In this document: positions 16,879-25,493 of the stretch, one piece after another
Layout: every line of letters starts with the position of its first letter
Position numbering within the stretch: position 1 is the first letter of the stretch
NCBI GenBank assembly: GCA_038212015.1
Contig: JBBQUY010000017.1
Span: 1-50,312 of the forward strand
Direction of reading: 5' to 3'
Length of the DNA: 50,312 nt
DNA from: JAGQUL01 sp038212015
Lineage (GTDB): Bacteria > Actinomycetota > Thermoleophilia > Gaiellales > SKUG01
Position numbers and translations under genes: made by a program
The notes under the pieces: generated by a model
What the model was told of the DNA's origin: nothing
The model's database searches: none
The model's input: the letters and a program-made list of their open reading frames with translations, nothing else

Positions 16879-17634
16879 TCAGCCTTCGGTGCGCAGCTGC
16901 TGCCAGCGCATGCGCGCCTCGGAGATGCGCCGGGCTCGCGCAACCGACCGCTCGATGGCCGCCTGCAGCTTCGGGGCGTGCGGCTCGCGCGGGACCTCCT
17001 CGAGGACGATCCGCACCGTGCGGCGCTCCTCGAGCAGGAATCGTCCGACGACCGCCACGGCGACGTCGTCGATGTAGCGAAGCGCGAGCACGTCGAGGTC
17101 CGCCCCGTCGCCCACCTGCACGCCGAGCGACGAATCGATGCGAACGTCGCGAAGTTCCAGATCGTTGCCGGATCGCACGCGTGCGGCGCGCTGGGCGGCT
17201 TCCTTGATGGCCCAGGCAGCACTTCGGGCGGCGCTGCCGGTGCCGAGCAGGCGTCGCAGCGAGCGCTGCTCGCCGCGAGCGACGAATCCGTCGACGAGTT
17301 CCGCCTCGGCCGGCGCGACGCAGCGAACGTCGAGCGACACCGGACGGTCGGCGAGCACGCAGCACACGCGTCCGTGCCGGACGCTGATGCCGAGCCACAC
17401 GTTGGGCATCGGGAATCCGTCCTGGTACACGAGCGGCTCGCCATCGGCACCTTCGCGGATCTCGACGATCCCCCCCAGTCCGAGACGTTCCTTCACGAGC
17501 ACCTTCGCGAGTGCTCGTCCCGCCAGCCAGCGACCGCGACGCTCACGATTGCGAAACGCCTGCACCCGCTCGGATTCCCACGGGGACAGCAATGGTGGGC
17601 GAATCGACTTCGCCAACGGCATCTCCGCGTACAT
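16879..17634 (-). CDS. 4'-phosphopantetheinyl transferase superfamily protein (atypical)
   Basis: A 251-residue Sfp-type protein; such enzymes attach phosphopantetheine from CoA to carrier proteins. Family features in order: LSPWESERVQAF, RGRWLAGRALAKVLV, a GEP(L) segment, WLGISVRHGRVCCVL, the magnesium motif region VSLDVRCV, and WAIKEAAQRA. The second acidic residue of the usual D-x-E motif is Arg here (SLDVR), while the KEA Glu remains, so metal binding may be altered. Start ATG 17634 fits family length, but the frame is open to GTG 17772 and upstream signals are weak either way. No polyketide or peptide synthase gene is nearby. Confidence 0.65.
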   Translation of the reverse strand: MYAEMPLAKSIRPPLLSPWESERVQAFRNRERRGRWLAGRALAKVLVKERLGLGGIVEIREGADGEPLVYQDGFPMPNVWLGISVRHGRVCCVLADRPVSLDVRCVAPAEAELVDGFVARGEQRSLRRLLGTGSAARSAAWAIKEAAQRAARVRSGNDLELRDVRIDSSLGVQVGDGADLDVLALRYIDDVAVAVVGRFLLEERRTVRIVLEEVPREPHAPKLQAAIERSVARARRISEARMRWQQLRTEG

Positions 17635-17929
17635 CACGCCGCTTGCGACGCGCCAGAAGAACGGCTTGCCAGCCTCCCGCCCAGAGTTCGCTGCCGCCGC
17701 ATGCGCGTCGTCGCCAATATTTCCTGGTGTCTCCCGTGCTCCGTCCACACCAATACGTCGGGGCCGCGACACGCTACGTTTCAGCAGGTTTTCGGATCGA
17801 CCGGAGGATCGACCAGCTCCGTCGTCATCGGCTTGGCACCGGCACCGCGAGACGTGCCTTCACGGAAGCTTCATACGTCGTTGCCATACTCTCCTCCACG
17901 CCACGAACCGCGATCCTGGAGGGACGTCG

Positions 17930-18550
17930 ATGGCGTTCTCGCTCGTTCCGAAGAACACGAAATTCGACAGCCTGCTGGTCCAGGGCGGCGACATCGCCGC
18001 GCAGACCGCGGCATCGATGCAGCGCATGCTCGGCGGCTACCCGCAGACGGCCGGCATGACGAGCGAGATCAAGGCTTTGGAGCACCAGGGCGACCGCGTG
18101 ATGCGCTCGATCGTGGCGGAGCTGACCGGCACGTTCGTGACGCCGTACGATCGCGAGGACATCTACGAGCTGGCCAAGCACGTCGACGACGTCATCGACT
18201 TCGTCGACGAGGCTGCGTCGATGTTCGACATCTACCAGGTCGAGGCGGTCACCAACTGCGTGAAGGGCCAGTCGGACATCCTGGTGGCGGCGACGCAGGA
18301 ACTCGCGTCGGCGCTTCGCTACATCAACGAGCCGAGCCGGATGGAACACCACTGGCAGAACATCCACAAGCTCGAGGATGCGGGCGACGAGCTGCACCGC
18401 ACCGGAATCAAGGAAGTCTTCGCAGCCTGCTACGACGAGCCGGCCATCATCATCTGCTGGAAGGATATCTACGAGCAGATGGAAGAAGCCATCGACGCGT
18501 GCGAGCGTGCCGCCTCCACGCTCGAACAGATCGCGGTCAAGAACTCCTGA
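17930..18550 (+). CDS. DUF47/PhoU-like regulator of PiT transporter
   Basis: Helical cytosolic protein of 206 residues, related to PhoU and typically paired with PiT phosphate permeases (Pit accessory protein). Typical segments are MTSEIKALEHQGDRV, FVTPYDREDIYELAKHVDDV (conserved acidic metal-site residues) and IHKLEDAGDELHRTGIKEVF (second E-x-x-x-D site). GGAGGG lies 6 nt before ATG 17930, one of the best ribosome sites in the window. TACTCT near 17887 may be its -10 box. Its stop overlaps the pit start in TGATG, so both proteins are translated together. Confidence 0.9.
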   Translation: MAFSLVPKNTKFDSLLVQGGDIAAQTAASMQRMLGGYPQTAGMTSEIKALEHQGDRVMRSIVAELTGTFVTPYDREDIYELAKHVDDVIDFVDEAASMFDIYQVEAVTNCVKGQSDILVAATQELASALRYINEPSRMEHHWQNIHKLEDAGDELHRTGIKEVFAACYDEPAIIICWKDIYEQMEEAIDACERAASTLEQIAVKNS

Positions 18551-19626
18551 TGGAAATGACCCTCGTCATGGTGATCGTGATCGCGCTGATCTTCGACTTC
18601 ACCAATGGGTTCCACGACACCGCGAACTCGATCGCGACGATGGTCGGCACCCGGGCGCTCGACCCGAAGCTCGCGGTGATCTACGCGGCGATCCTCAACT
18701 TCGTCGGCGCGCTCGCGGGCCACGAGGTCGCCGCGACGGTCGGCAAGGGCATCATCGAGGCGGCTGCCTCGATCGCGACGCTCGAGGTCGTTCTGGCCGG
18801 GCTCGTCGGTGCGATCACCTGGAACATCATCACGTGGTTCTACGGTCTGCCGTCCTCGTCGTCGCACGCCCTCATCGGCGGGCTCGTGGGCGCGGCGGTC
18901 GCCCAGGGCAACACCACGATCTTCTGGAGCGGCGTCAAGGACAAGGTGCTCATCCCGTCGATTCTCGCGCCGACGCTCGGACTGCTCGGTGGCCTCGTGA
19001 TGATGGCGTTTCTCATGCGCGCATTCGCCCGCATGAACCCGCGCTCGGGCAACATCCTGTTTCGCCGCCTGCAGATCTTCTCGGGCGGATGGCTCAGCTT
19101 CTCGCATGGTCTCAACGACGCGCAGAAGACGATGGGCGTGATGATGCTCGCGCTCATCGCGGCCGGCAACCTGCCGACCGACATCGCCGAGCCGCCCCTG
19201 TGGGTCAAGGTCAGCGCAGCGCTCGCGATGGGCCTGGGCACCTACGCCGGTGGCTGGAAGATCATCAAGACGCTCGGCGGCAAGGTCGTGAAGATGAGCC
19301 CCATGCAGGGCTTTTCCGCCTCGATCGCCGGCGCGGGAATCCTCACGTGGGCCGAGCACAACGGCATGCCCGTCTCCACCACGCACTGCGTGACCGGGTG
19401 CGTGCTCGGTGCAGGCTCTGCCAAGCGCCTCTCCTCCGTGCGCTGGTCGGTCGTCGGCGAGATCGTCACGGCGTGGGTGATGACCCTGCCGATGGCCGGC
19501 GCCGTCGGCGCGGTTGCATTCCTCTTCACTGCGATCAGCCCGGTCCTTCTCGTCATCGTCGCCAGTGGCCTGCTGCTCGGCCTCCGCGTGCACATGGCGA
19601 AGCAGGGTCTCGCTCCCGCGCACTGA
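18550..19626 (+). CDS. pit: PiT family low-affinity inorganic phosphate transporter
   Basis: Polytopic membrane protein of 358 residues importing phosphate, probably as a metal-phosphate complex with protons or sodium. The duplicated PiT signature is seen in FDFTNGFHDTANSIAT (near 15) and SHGLNDAQKTMGVMML (near 190). A second duplicated motif is GLPSSSSHALIGGLVGA and GMPVSTTHCVTGCVLGAG, also diagnostic. About ten hydrophobic segments are present. It is coupled to the DUF47 gene by a one-base stop/start overlap. No pho-box could be defended by eye. Confidence 0.95.
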   Translation: MEMTLVMVIVIALIFDFTNGFHDTANSIATMVGTRALDPKLAVIYAAILNFVGALAGHEVAATVGKGIIEAAASIATLEVVLAGLVGAITWNIITWFYGLPSSSSHALIGGLVGAAVAQGNTTIFWSGVKDKVLIPSILAPTLGLLGGLVMMAFLMRAFARMNPRSGNILFRRLQIFSGGWLSFSHGLNDAQKTMGVMMLALIAAGNLPTDIAEPPLWVKVSAALAMGLGTYAGGWKIIKTLGGKVVKMSPMQGFSASIAGAGILTWAEHNGMPVSTTHCVTGCVLGAGSAKRLSSVRWSVVGEIVTAWVMTLPMAGAVGAVAFLFTAISPVLLVIVASGLLLGLRVHMAKQGLAPAH

Positions 19627-19686
19627 TCGGCGCGTGGGCGCCGGATCTGCTGGATCCAGCGCTCAACCCGCAGGCCCTCCCTGCCG

Positions 19687-20793
19687 ATGGGCCCGGGAAT
19701 GCTCCGCCCACGCGACCCAGACCGCCATGCCGACGATCCAGTCGTGCGCACGACCGTGCTGCGCCTGCGCGCGAGCCTGCTCGCTGCATCGTGCGGCTCC
19801 GTCGCGTTCCTGCTGCTCGGGCTCGTCGCGATCCGAGTGGCCTGGAGTGCCGGTCTCGAACGTGGTGCGTCGGGAGACCTCGCAGCTGCCGGCGCGATGC
19901 CGTCGCTCGGCACGATCGGGCTGCTCGTGGCCGGTTTCGTCGCGCTCGGCGTGACGCTCGTCTTCGTGGTTCGGGGGCCGTTCGACCGGGCCCGGGAGCA
20001 GGCGCTGGAACTCGTCGATGCGAACAGGCGCCTGGCAGACGTCACGCTCGAGACGTTCGCCGCGCTGAGCGCCGCCGTCGAGGCAAAGGACCGATACACC
20101 GCCGGCCACGGCCTGCGCGTCACGCTCGTGTCGATCCTCATCGGGCAGGAGATCGGGCTCACCCAGGCGGAGCTGGACACGCTTCGCCACGCGGCCACGT
20201 TCCATGACATCGGCAAGATCGCCGTGCCCGACCACGTCCTCAACAAGCGCGGTCGACTCACCGACGCCGATTTCGACGCGATGAAGCTGCACCCGGTGGA
20301 AGGCGCGCGCATCTGCTCGAAGCTCCAGTCGCTGCAGGGCGCGGTCCCGCTGATTCGTTCCCATCACGAGCGCATGGATGGCCGCGGCTACCCGGACGGC
20401 CTGGTTGGCGAGCAGATCCCGATCGGCGCGCGGATCATCGCAGTCGCGGACGCATGGGACGCGATCACGAGCGATCGCCCGTACCGCGAGGGCCAGCCGG
20501 CGTTCGTCGCGCTCGAGGAGATTCGCCGCTGCATGGGCCCGCAGTTCGACGAACATGTCGTGCGAGCGTTCATCGAGGTGCTCGCCAAGGATCCGTGGAT
20601 GTTCGGCCTCACTCCCGAGGACGTCGCCGCCCGTCGCCCCCTCCCCGCTCCCGTACCGGCGTCGCGAGGCGTCGATCGTGACGGTGACGGGTACTCCGAT
20701 GACCGTGTACGACCAGGAAGCCTCGTCACGCATCGCGCGGGCGAGATCGACTGGTCCGACGGCTTCGACGAAGAGGACCTGCGGGCAGCATGA
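19687..20793 (+). CDS. Membrane HD-GYP domain phosphodiesterase
   Basis: A 368-residue membrane protein whose cytosolic domain probably hydrolyses cyclic di-GMP. Two hydrophobic segments (about 26-52 and 72-95) bracket a short outer loop. The HD-GYP domain (about 120-300) keeps HDIGK (173-177), HPVEGARI (202-209), HHERMDG (226-232) and GYPDG (234-238). A 50-residue Asp/Pro-rich tail with VDRDGDGYSDD follows, which resembles a calcium-loop sequence. The start is uncertain: ATG 19687, ATG 19699 and GTG 19741 are all possible. It overlaps the AidB-like gene by 4 bp. Confidence 0.85.
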   Translation: MGPGMLRPRDPDRHADDPVVRTTVLRLRASLLAASCGSVAFLLLGLVAIRVAWSAGLERGASGDLAAAGAMPSLGTIGLLVAGFVALGVTLVFVVRGPFDRAREQALELVDANRRLADVTLETFAALSAAVEAKDRYTAGHGLRVTLVSILIGQEIGLTQAELDTLRHAATFHDIGKIAVPDHVLNKRGRLTDADFDAMKLHPVEGARICSKLQSLQGAVPLIRSHHERMDGRGYPDGLVGEQIPIGARIIAVADAWDAITSDRPYREGQPAFVALEEIRRCMGPQFDEHVVRAFIEVLAKDPWMFGLTPEDVAARRPLPAPVPASRGVDRDGDGYSDDRVRPGSLVTHRAGEIDWSDGFDEEDLRAA

Positions 20794-22475
20794 CCACGCA
20801 CGCCGAGCTCGGTACCGGCCGCGTTCCCAACCAGCCTCCACCCATTCCCGACCACGACGCGTGGGCGGTCGACACGTCGTCACGCTGGTGGCTCGAACAC
20901 TTCCTGAGGAGCTGTGGAGTCGACGGTCTCGACGCCGATCATGCCGCGCGACTGACACGCGTCGGCCGCGACGTCGGCTCGGTGCGCCTGCGCGACGCTG
21001 CCGATCGTGCGAACCGCATCGAACCCGAGCTCGCGAACTTCGACCGCTGGGGCAACCGCATCGATGACGTGCGCTTCGACCGTTCCTGGCACGACGTGCT
21101 GCATGCGGTCACGGCGAGCGGCGTGTGCGGCCTGCCGTGGCTCGACGAGCGCGCCGGCTACCTCGTGCGCGCCGCCGCGATGGAGCAGTGGGCGCGCCTC
21201 GATGTCGGCGTCATGTGCCCCGTGACGATGACCGGCGCAGCCGTGCCGGTGCTCGCGCGTGACGCGGACGGTGCCGGCGGTGACATGGCTCGACAGATCA
21301 TCGATGCTGCTCGCGACGGCCGACGCGACGGTCATCCGCTCATGGGCATGGCCATGACGGAGCCACAGGGTGGCAGCGACCTGTCCACATCAAGCTCGAT
21401 CGCCACCGAACAGGCTGACGGCACGTTTCGCATCGACGGCCACAAGTGGTTCGTGTCACACCCTGTCGCGGACGGCATGCTGGTGCTCGCGCGCGAACCC
21501 GGTCTCGCCGACGGTTCGCGTGGACTGACGTGTTTCCTGGTGCCGGGCTGGCTGCCCGACGGCTCGCGCAACGGCATCGAGCTCCAGCGCCTCAAGGACA
21601 AGCTCGGAACGCGTTCGCTCGCGTCGGCCGAGGTCATCCTGCGCAACGCGCATGCGACGCGCATCGGCGAGTCGGGTCGTGGCGTGCCGACGATCATCGA
21701 GATGGTCGTGCACACGCGCATGGACTGCTCGCTCGGCAACGCCGGCATCCTCGCCCGCGCGGTCGGTGAGGCCGTCAACCACGTTCGTGGGCGTGCCGCA
21801 TTCGGGCGCACGCTCGTCGACCAGCCGCTCATGCGCATGGTGCTCGCCGACCTGCTGCTCGAACGAGAGGCGTCGCTCGCGCTGGCCTACGAGGTCGCGC
21901 GCGGCTTCCAGGTCGCCGATCCGGTGGGTCGCATCGTGACGGCCGTTGCCAAGTACTGGATCACGCGACGGGCCGTGCTCGGCTGCATCGAGTGCGTCGA
22001 GACGATGGGTGGCAACGGCTTCACCGAGGAGTTCCCGGTGGCGCGGCTGTACCGCGACGTGCAGGTCAACTCGACCTGGGAGGGTTCCGGCAACGTCATG
22101 GCGCTTGACGTGTTGCGGGCGCTCGCGAAGGATCCCGAGCTGGTTGCCGGTCTTCGTTCGCGCATCGCGACGCTGCTGGAGGGCGCGCCGGATGATGTCG
22201 CCGCTGCCGTCGCGGAGTTCGCGAGTTCCATCGACGTGCCTGCGGGCGAGGCCGATGCACGGCGCTTCACTGGCCGCACCGCGCTGGCACTGCAGGCTGC
22301 GCTGCTCGCACATCGCGCGGCCGCCACGGGCGAGGATGCGGATGCGGTGATCGCGCGCGCGTTCGTCGCCACGCGCCTCGAGGCGTCACCCGAGCGCGTG
22401 TTCGGTGACGGTGACGACCGCCTGGCGGCCGCCGCCGAGCCGCTGCTCGCCCGCGCGCCGCTGCCTGCGACCTGA
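20790..22475 (+). CDS. AidB-like acyl-CoA dehydrogenase
   Basis: Flavoprotein of 561 residues in the AidB branch of the acyl-CoA dehydrogenases. Diagnostic parts are GMAMTEPQGGSDLSTS, IDGHKWFVSHPVADG, GNAGILARAVGEAVNHVRGR, ETMGGNGFTEEFPVARLYRD and NSTWEGSGNVMALDVLRAL; the last is close to AidB's C-terminal signature. AidB relatives are induced by alkylation stress and bind DNA, while others oxidise acyl-CoAs; sequence alone does not decide. It starts in the ATGA overlap with the HD-GYP gene, so the two are translationally coupled, an unusual pairing. Confidence 0.85.
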   Translation: MTTHAELGTGRVPNQPPPIPDHDAWAVDTSSRWWLEHFLRSCGVDGLDADHAARLTRVGRDVGSVRLRDAADRANRIEPELANFDRWGNRIDDVRFDRSWHDVLHAVTASGVCGLPWLDERAGYLVRAAAMEQWARLDVGVMCPVTMTGAAVPVLARDADGAGGDMARQIIDAARDGRRDGHPLMGMAMTEPQGGSDLSTSSSIATEQADGTFRIDGHKWFVSHPVADGMLVLAREPGLADGSRGLTCFLVPGWLPDGSRNGIELQRLKDKLGTRSLASAEVILRNAHATRIGESGRGVPTIIEMVVHTRMDCSLGNAGILARAVGEAVNHVRGRAAFGRTLVDQPLMRMVLADLLLEREASLALAYEVARGFQVADPVGRIVTAVAKYWITRRAVLGCIECVETMGGNGFTEEFPVARLYRDVQVNSTWEGSGNVMALDVLRALAKDPELVAGLRSRIATLLEGAPDDVAAAVAEFASSIDVPAGEADARRFTGRTALALQAALLAHRAAATGEDADAVIARAFVATRLEASPERVFGDGDDRLAAAAEPLLARAPLPAT

Positions 22476-22516
22476 CTCCGCCGCTCGGCGAGTACGAATG
22501 TTCAGCTGGCGTCGAC

Positions 22517-22622
22517 GAGTGATGATGAGTGGCATCCGAGGGTGACATTCATCAACACTGGTCCAATCCTCGACGACCGAGTGATGATGAGCGGCACTTT
22601 GATGTGCCGTTGAACAACACTC
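22517..22622. repeat. Dimer of imperfect palindromes, units A and B
   Basis: Unit A has arms 22517-22534 (GAGTGATGATGAGTGGCA) and 22543-22560 (TGACATTCATCAACACTG). Unit B has arms 22579-22597 (GAGTGATGATGAGCGGCAC) and 22604-22622 (GTGCCGTTGAACAACACTC). Centres are about 62 bp apart. Related pairs occur at 27154-27260 and 28365-28445, always outside or at the edge of genes. This pair fills most of the 208-bp gap between the convergent AidB-like and repeat-protein genes. Confidence 0.8.
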
Positions 22623-22683
22623 ACCGGTGAAATCCGCGTCGGGGAAAGTTGCTCTCGTCCCGGCCGCTCAGGCCGCTCCGGGT

Positions 22684-23715
22684 CTAGCCCGGGTAGTCGT
22701 CGCCGCCGGCGGTGCCGCCGGGGTAGCCACCGGAGCCCGGATAGCTCGGATCCGGGTACGACGGGCTGTATCCACCGCTGCCGGGAAAGCCTGGGCCGTC
22801 GTCGCCGGGAGAAGTCGGGTACCCACCGTTGCCGGGATAGGCGCCGCCGTCGTCGCCGGGCGACGTGGGGTAGCCGGGCGTCGTCGGATAGCTCGGCGTG
22901 GTCGGATACGACGGATACGAGGGGTACGACGGGTCATAGCCGCCGTTGCCCGGGTCATAGCCGCCGTCACCAGGGTAATAGCCGCCATCGTCACCGGGTG
23001 AGGTCGGTCCGCCCACGCCACCGAATGCGCGCACCAGCGCGTCGGCCTCGGACGCATCGTCGGAGTAACGCTGCTCGACCCAGTTGATCGTGGAGATGAT
23101 GTCGGCACGACTGCGCCCGGACTGGAACGCCGCGGTGAGGATGCGGCTCTCGTACTCGTCGGCCGACGAGGAGCCTTCGACCGCGTCGACGACGCGCTCG
23201 ATGTCGGACCCCGACAGCGTGCGATTGCCGAGCGCAGCGAACGCCGGACCCTCCTCCATCGCATCCGACGACAGTGCACCGTCGATGCTGCGAATGATCC
23301 GGTCGACCTCGCTCGCGGAGTGATTGCCGCCTGCTGCGCGCTGGAACAGGCGCAGCTCGACGCGGTCGTCGCTGAATGCGCCCTCCACGGAATCGAGCAT
23401 CGATACGAGCACGCTCGACGAATGCGGCGAGCGCAGCGCGGCCAGCTCGGCCTGAGACTCCATGGCATCGGAGCCGAACGAGTTCTCGATCGCCTGGCGC
23501 AGCTCATGGGAGATCGACGCGGCTGCTCGACGCACCGCGATCGCGCCTCCCGTCGCGGACCCGGCGTCGTTGCCGACCGTCGGTGCGCCTCCCACGTCGA
23601 CGAGCGGCTGCGCATCGGTGACCGTGACTGCCCCCGCGACCGGCGGAGCCGCTGGTGCAGCGGTCGCGTTCAGGATCGGGCTCGAATACGCAGCCGTAGT
23701 CGGAATGGCAGTCAT
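22684..23715 (-). CDS. Unknown protein: five ~32-residue helical repeats plus Pro/Gly/Tyr-rich tail
   Basis: A 343-residue protein I cannot assign. After an Ala/Pro/Val-rich start (1-65) come about five repeats of 31-34 residues (68-98, 101-133, 135-168, 170-201, 203-233), with a pattern like SDIERVVDAVEGSSSADEYE followed by a helix ending LxAAF. The tail (234-343) is low complexity, built from PGDGGYDPG, YPSYPTTP and TSPGDDGG variants, and probably disordered. There is no classical signal peptide. GGGGGA before ATG 23715 sets the start; an upstream ATG at 23757 lacks such a site. A scaffold, spore/envelope or phase-separating protein is possible; no function is shown. Confidence 0.75.
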   Translation of the reverse strand: MTAIPTTAAYSSPILNATAAPAAPPVAGAVTVTDAQPLVDVGGAPTVGNDAGSATGGAIAVRRAAASISHELRQAIENSFGSDAMESQAELAALRSPHSSSVLVSMLDSVEGAFSDDRVELRLFQRAAGGNHSASEVDRIIRSIDGALSSDAMEEGPAFAALGNRTLSGSDIERVVDAVEGSSSADEYESRILTAAFQSGRSRADIISTINWVEQRYSDDASEADALVRAFGGVGGPTSPGDDGGYYPGDGGYDPGNGGYDPSYPSYPSYPTTPSYPTTPGYPTSPGDDGGAYPGNGGYPTSPGDDGPGFPGSGGYSPSYPDPSYPGSGGYPGGTAGGDDYPG

Positions 23716-23818
23716 GGTGTTCCCCCGTGTCAGGTCCCCGGCCACGCCCCCCGGCATGGCATCGCCTGAACATCGGGTTCGACGTCGGAAGCGTCTCAGC
23801 CGCCCACGGACCTGACGC

Positions 23819-24256
23819 TCAGCGCTCCAGCGTGATCGTCACCGGGCCGTCGTTGACGAGCGCGACCTGCATGCTCGCGGCGAACGTACCCGTGGCGACA
23901 TCCACGCCGAGCTCGCGCACGATCGCGTTGAAGCGTTCCCACGCCGGCATCGCGATGTCCGGGTGCGCGGCCTTCGTGAAGCTGGGGCGCGTGCCCTTGC
24001 GAACGTCGCCGAGGAGCGTGAACTGGCTGACGCTGAGGATCGCGCCACCGACATCGAGGACCGATCTGTCGAAGCGACCCTCGTCGTCGCTGAAGATCCG
24101 CAGCTTCACGATCTTCTCGGCCATCCAGCGCAGCTGATCCTCGCCGTCGTCGGCTCCGATGCCCACCAGGACGAGCAGTCCGGGGCCGATCTCGCCCACC
24201 ACGTCGCCCTCGACCGTGACGCTTGCTTCGCTGACTCGCTGGATCACACACTGCAT
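23819..24256 (-). CDS. dtd: D-aminoacyl-tRNA deacylase
   Basis: Proofreading enzyme of 145 residues, the standard DTD length, which releases D-amino acids (and glycine mischarged on tRNA-Ala) from tRNA. The opening MQCVIQRVSEASVTV, the GLLVLVGI strand, the active-site SQFTLLGDVRKGTRPSF and the Pro-containing VNDGPVTITLER are all present; SQxTL and NxGPVT are the two chiral-specificity motifs. GAGG lies 8 nt upstream of ATG 24256. It is divergent from infA with 30 bp between the starts, so both belong to translation and share a promoter region. Confidence 0.95.
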   Translation of the reverse strand: MQCVIQRVSEASVTVEGDVVGEIGPGLLVLVGIGADDGEDQLRWMAEKIVKLRIFSDDEGRFDRSVLDVGGAILSVSQFTLLGDVRKGTRPSFTKAAHPDIAMPAWERFNAIVRELGVDVATGTFAASMQVALVNDGPVTITLER

Positions 24257-24273
24257 GTCGCAAGCCTCGCAGG

Positions 24274-24279
24274 TATGCT
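24274..24279 (+). promoter_or_regulatory. -10 box for leaderless infA transcript
   Basis: TATGCT ends 7 nt before ATG 24287. The only AGG upstream is 13 nt away, too far to serve as a Shine-Dalgarno sequence for this start. An in-frame ATG at 24275 lies inside the hexamer and would add four residues not usual for IF-1. Confidence 0.5.
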
Positions 24280-24286
24280 GCACCGC

Positions 24287-24508
24287 ATGTCCACCAAGGA
24301 AGACACAATTGAGGTCGAGGGCGTCGTCATGGAGGCCCTCCCCAACACCATGTTCAAGGTGAAGCTCGACAACGACCATGAGGTCCTCGGGCACATCTCG
24401 GGCAAGATGCGGCGCTACTACATCCGCATCCTTCCTGGCGATCGCGTCAAGGTCGAACTGTCACCCTACGACCTCACGCGAGGCCGGATCACGTACCGCT
24501 ACAAGTGA
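24287..24508 (+). CDS. infA: Translation initiation factor IF-1
   Basis: A 73-residue S1-like OB-fold protein that occupies the ribosomal A site during initiation. The sequence is nearly consensus: EDTIEVEGVVMEALPN, VLGHISGKMRRYYIRILPGD and SPYDLTRGRITYRYK. Start ATG 24287 gives the family's usual MSTKED-type N-terminus. In most actinobacteria infA sits in the ribosomal protein region before rpmJ and rpsM; here it is followed after 7 bp by an ABC exporter operon, with no ribosomal protein genes near. Confidence 0.95.
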   Translation: MSTKEDTIEVEGVVMEALPNTMFKVKLDNDHEVLGHISGKMRRYYIRILPGDRVKVELSPYDLTRGRITYRYK

Positions 24509-24515
24509 CGTAGCG

Positions 24516-25493
24516 ATGTCGACCGGTCCCGCCATCGTCGCGCGGGGCCTCTCCCGCGAGTTCCAGGTCCTCACCGGCCGCCCGTCGCTGCTCAGGCGAC
24601 GCGAGCGTCGAACGCTGCTCGCGCTCGATTCGCTCGACCTCGAGGTCGCTCGCGGCGAACGGATCGCGTTCATCGGGCCGAACGGTGCCGGCAAGTCCAC
24701 GTCGATCCGGATCCTCACCGGCATCCTCCACCCGACCTCGGGCGAAGCCGAGGTGCTCGGGCTGGTGCCCTGGAAGCAGCGCACTCGGCTCGCGCACCAG
24801 ATCGGCACGATCTTCGGGCAGCGATCGATGCTCGTCGACGACCTGCCCGCGGGTTCGACGTTCGAGCTGCACGCCCGCATCTACGGTATCGAGAAGACGA
24901 CGTTCGCCGCGCGCCGCGACGAGCTGCTCGAGCTCTTCGATGCCACCGATCTCGTCGACCAGCAGCCGCGATCGATGTCGCTCGGCCAACGCATGCGGTG
25001 CGAGCTCATCGCCAGCCTCCTCCACGACCCCGGCATCCTCTTCCTGGACGAGCCGACGATCGGGCTGGACCTCATCGCCAAGCGCACGCTGCGCGACCTG
25101 GTCGTGCGACTCAACGAGCAGCGTGGAACGACGCTCATGCTGACCTCCCACGATGTCGCCGACATCGAGACGGTCGCCGATCGAGTCATCATCATCGACC
25201 ACGGACGCTGCATCTTCGACGGCACGGTCGAACAGCTGCGACGCGACTTCCTGCGATCGAAGCTCGTCGACGTTCGCTTCGAAGACAGCCAGCCGCCGCC
25301 CACCCTCGTCGACGGGTGCGACCTGCTCGCGGCCGAGGCCGATCGGATCTCGCTGCGCGTGGACCTGGATCGTCGGCGCCTCGGTGACGTGCTCGACGAG
25401 CTCGTCGCGCATCGTCCCGTCGAGGATATGACCGTCAGCGATCCCCCGCTCGAGGACGTCATCGGCCACATCTACGTGCAGGGACGCGCGTGA
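24516..25493 (+). CDS. ABC-2 exporter ATP-binding protein
   Basis: Cytosolic ATPase of 325 residues driving a membrane exporter. Walker A is FIGPNGAGKSTSIRI, the signature motif is the degenerate SMSLGQRMRCEL, Walker B is GILFLDEPTIGLD and the switch His is in LTSHDVADI. The N-terminal insertion GRPSLLRRRERRTLLALDSL and the ~90-residue C-terminal domain are typical of the subgroup that partners two ABC2_membrane_6 type permeases. It starts 7 nt after infA and overlaps the first permease gene by 4 bp. The substrate is unknown. Confidence 0.9.
   Translation: MSTGPAIVARGLSREFQVLTGRPSLLRRRERRTLLALDSLDLEVARGERIAFIGPNGAGKSTSIRILTGILHPTSGEAEVLGLVPWKQRTRLAHQIGTIFGQRSMLVDDLPAGSTFELHARIYGIEKTTFAARRDELLELFDATDLVDQQPRSMSLGQRMRCELIASLLHDPGILFLDEPTIGLDLIAKRTLRDLVVRLNEQRGTTLMLTSHDVADIETVADRVIIIDHGRCIFDGTVEQLRRDFLRSKLVDVRFEDSQPPPTLVDGCDLLAAEADRISLRVDLDRRRLGDVLDELVAHRPVEDMTVSDPPLEDVIGHIYVQGRA

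Noticed and set aside
16978..19626. PiT transporter frame extended upstream to 882 codons.
   Set aside because: The upstream part overlaps the PPTase-like and DUF47 genes; the transporter begins at ATG 18550 with the family N-terminus.
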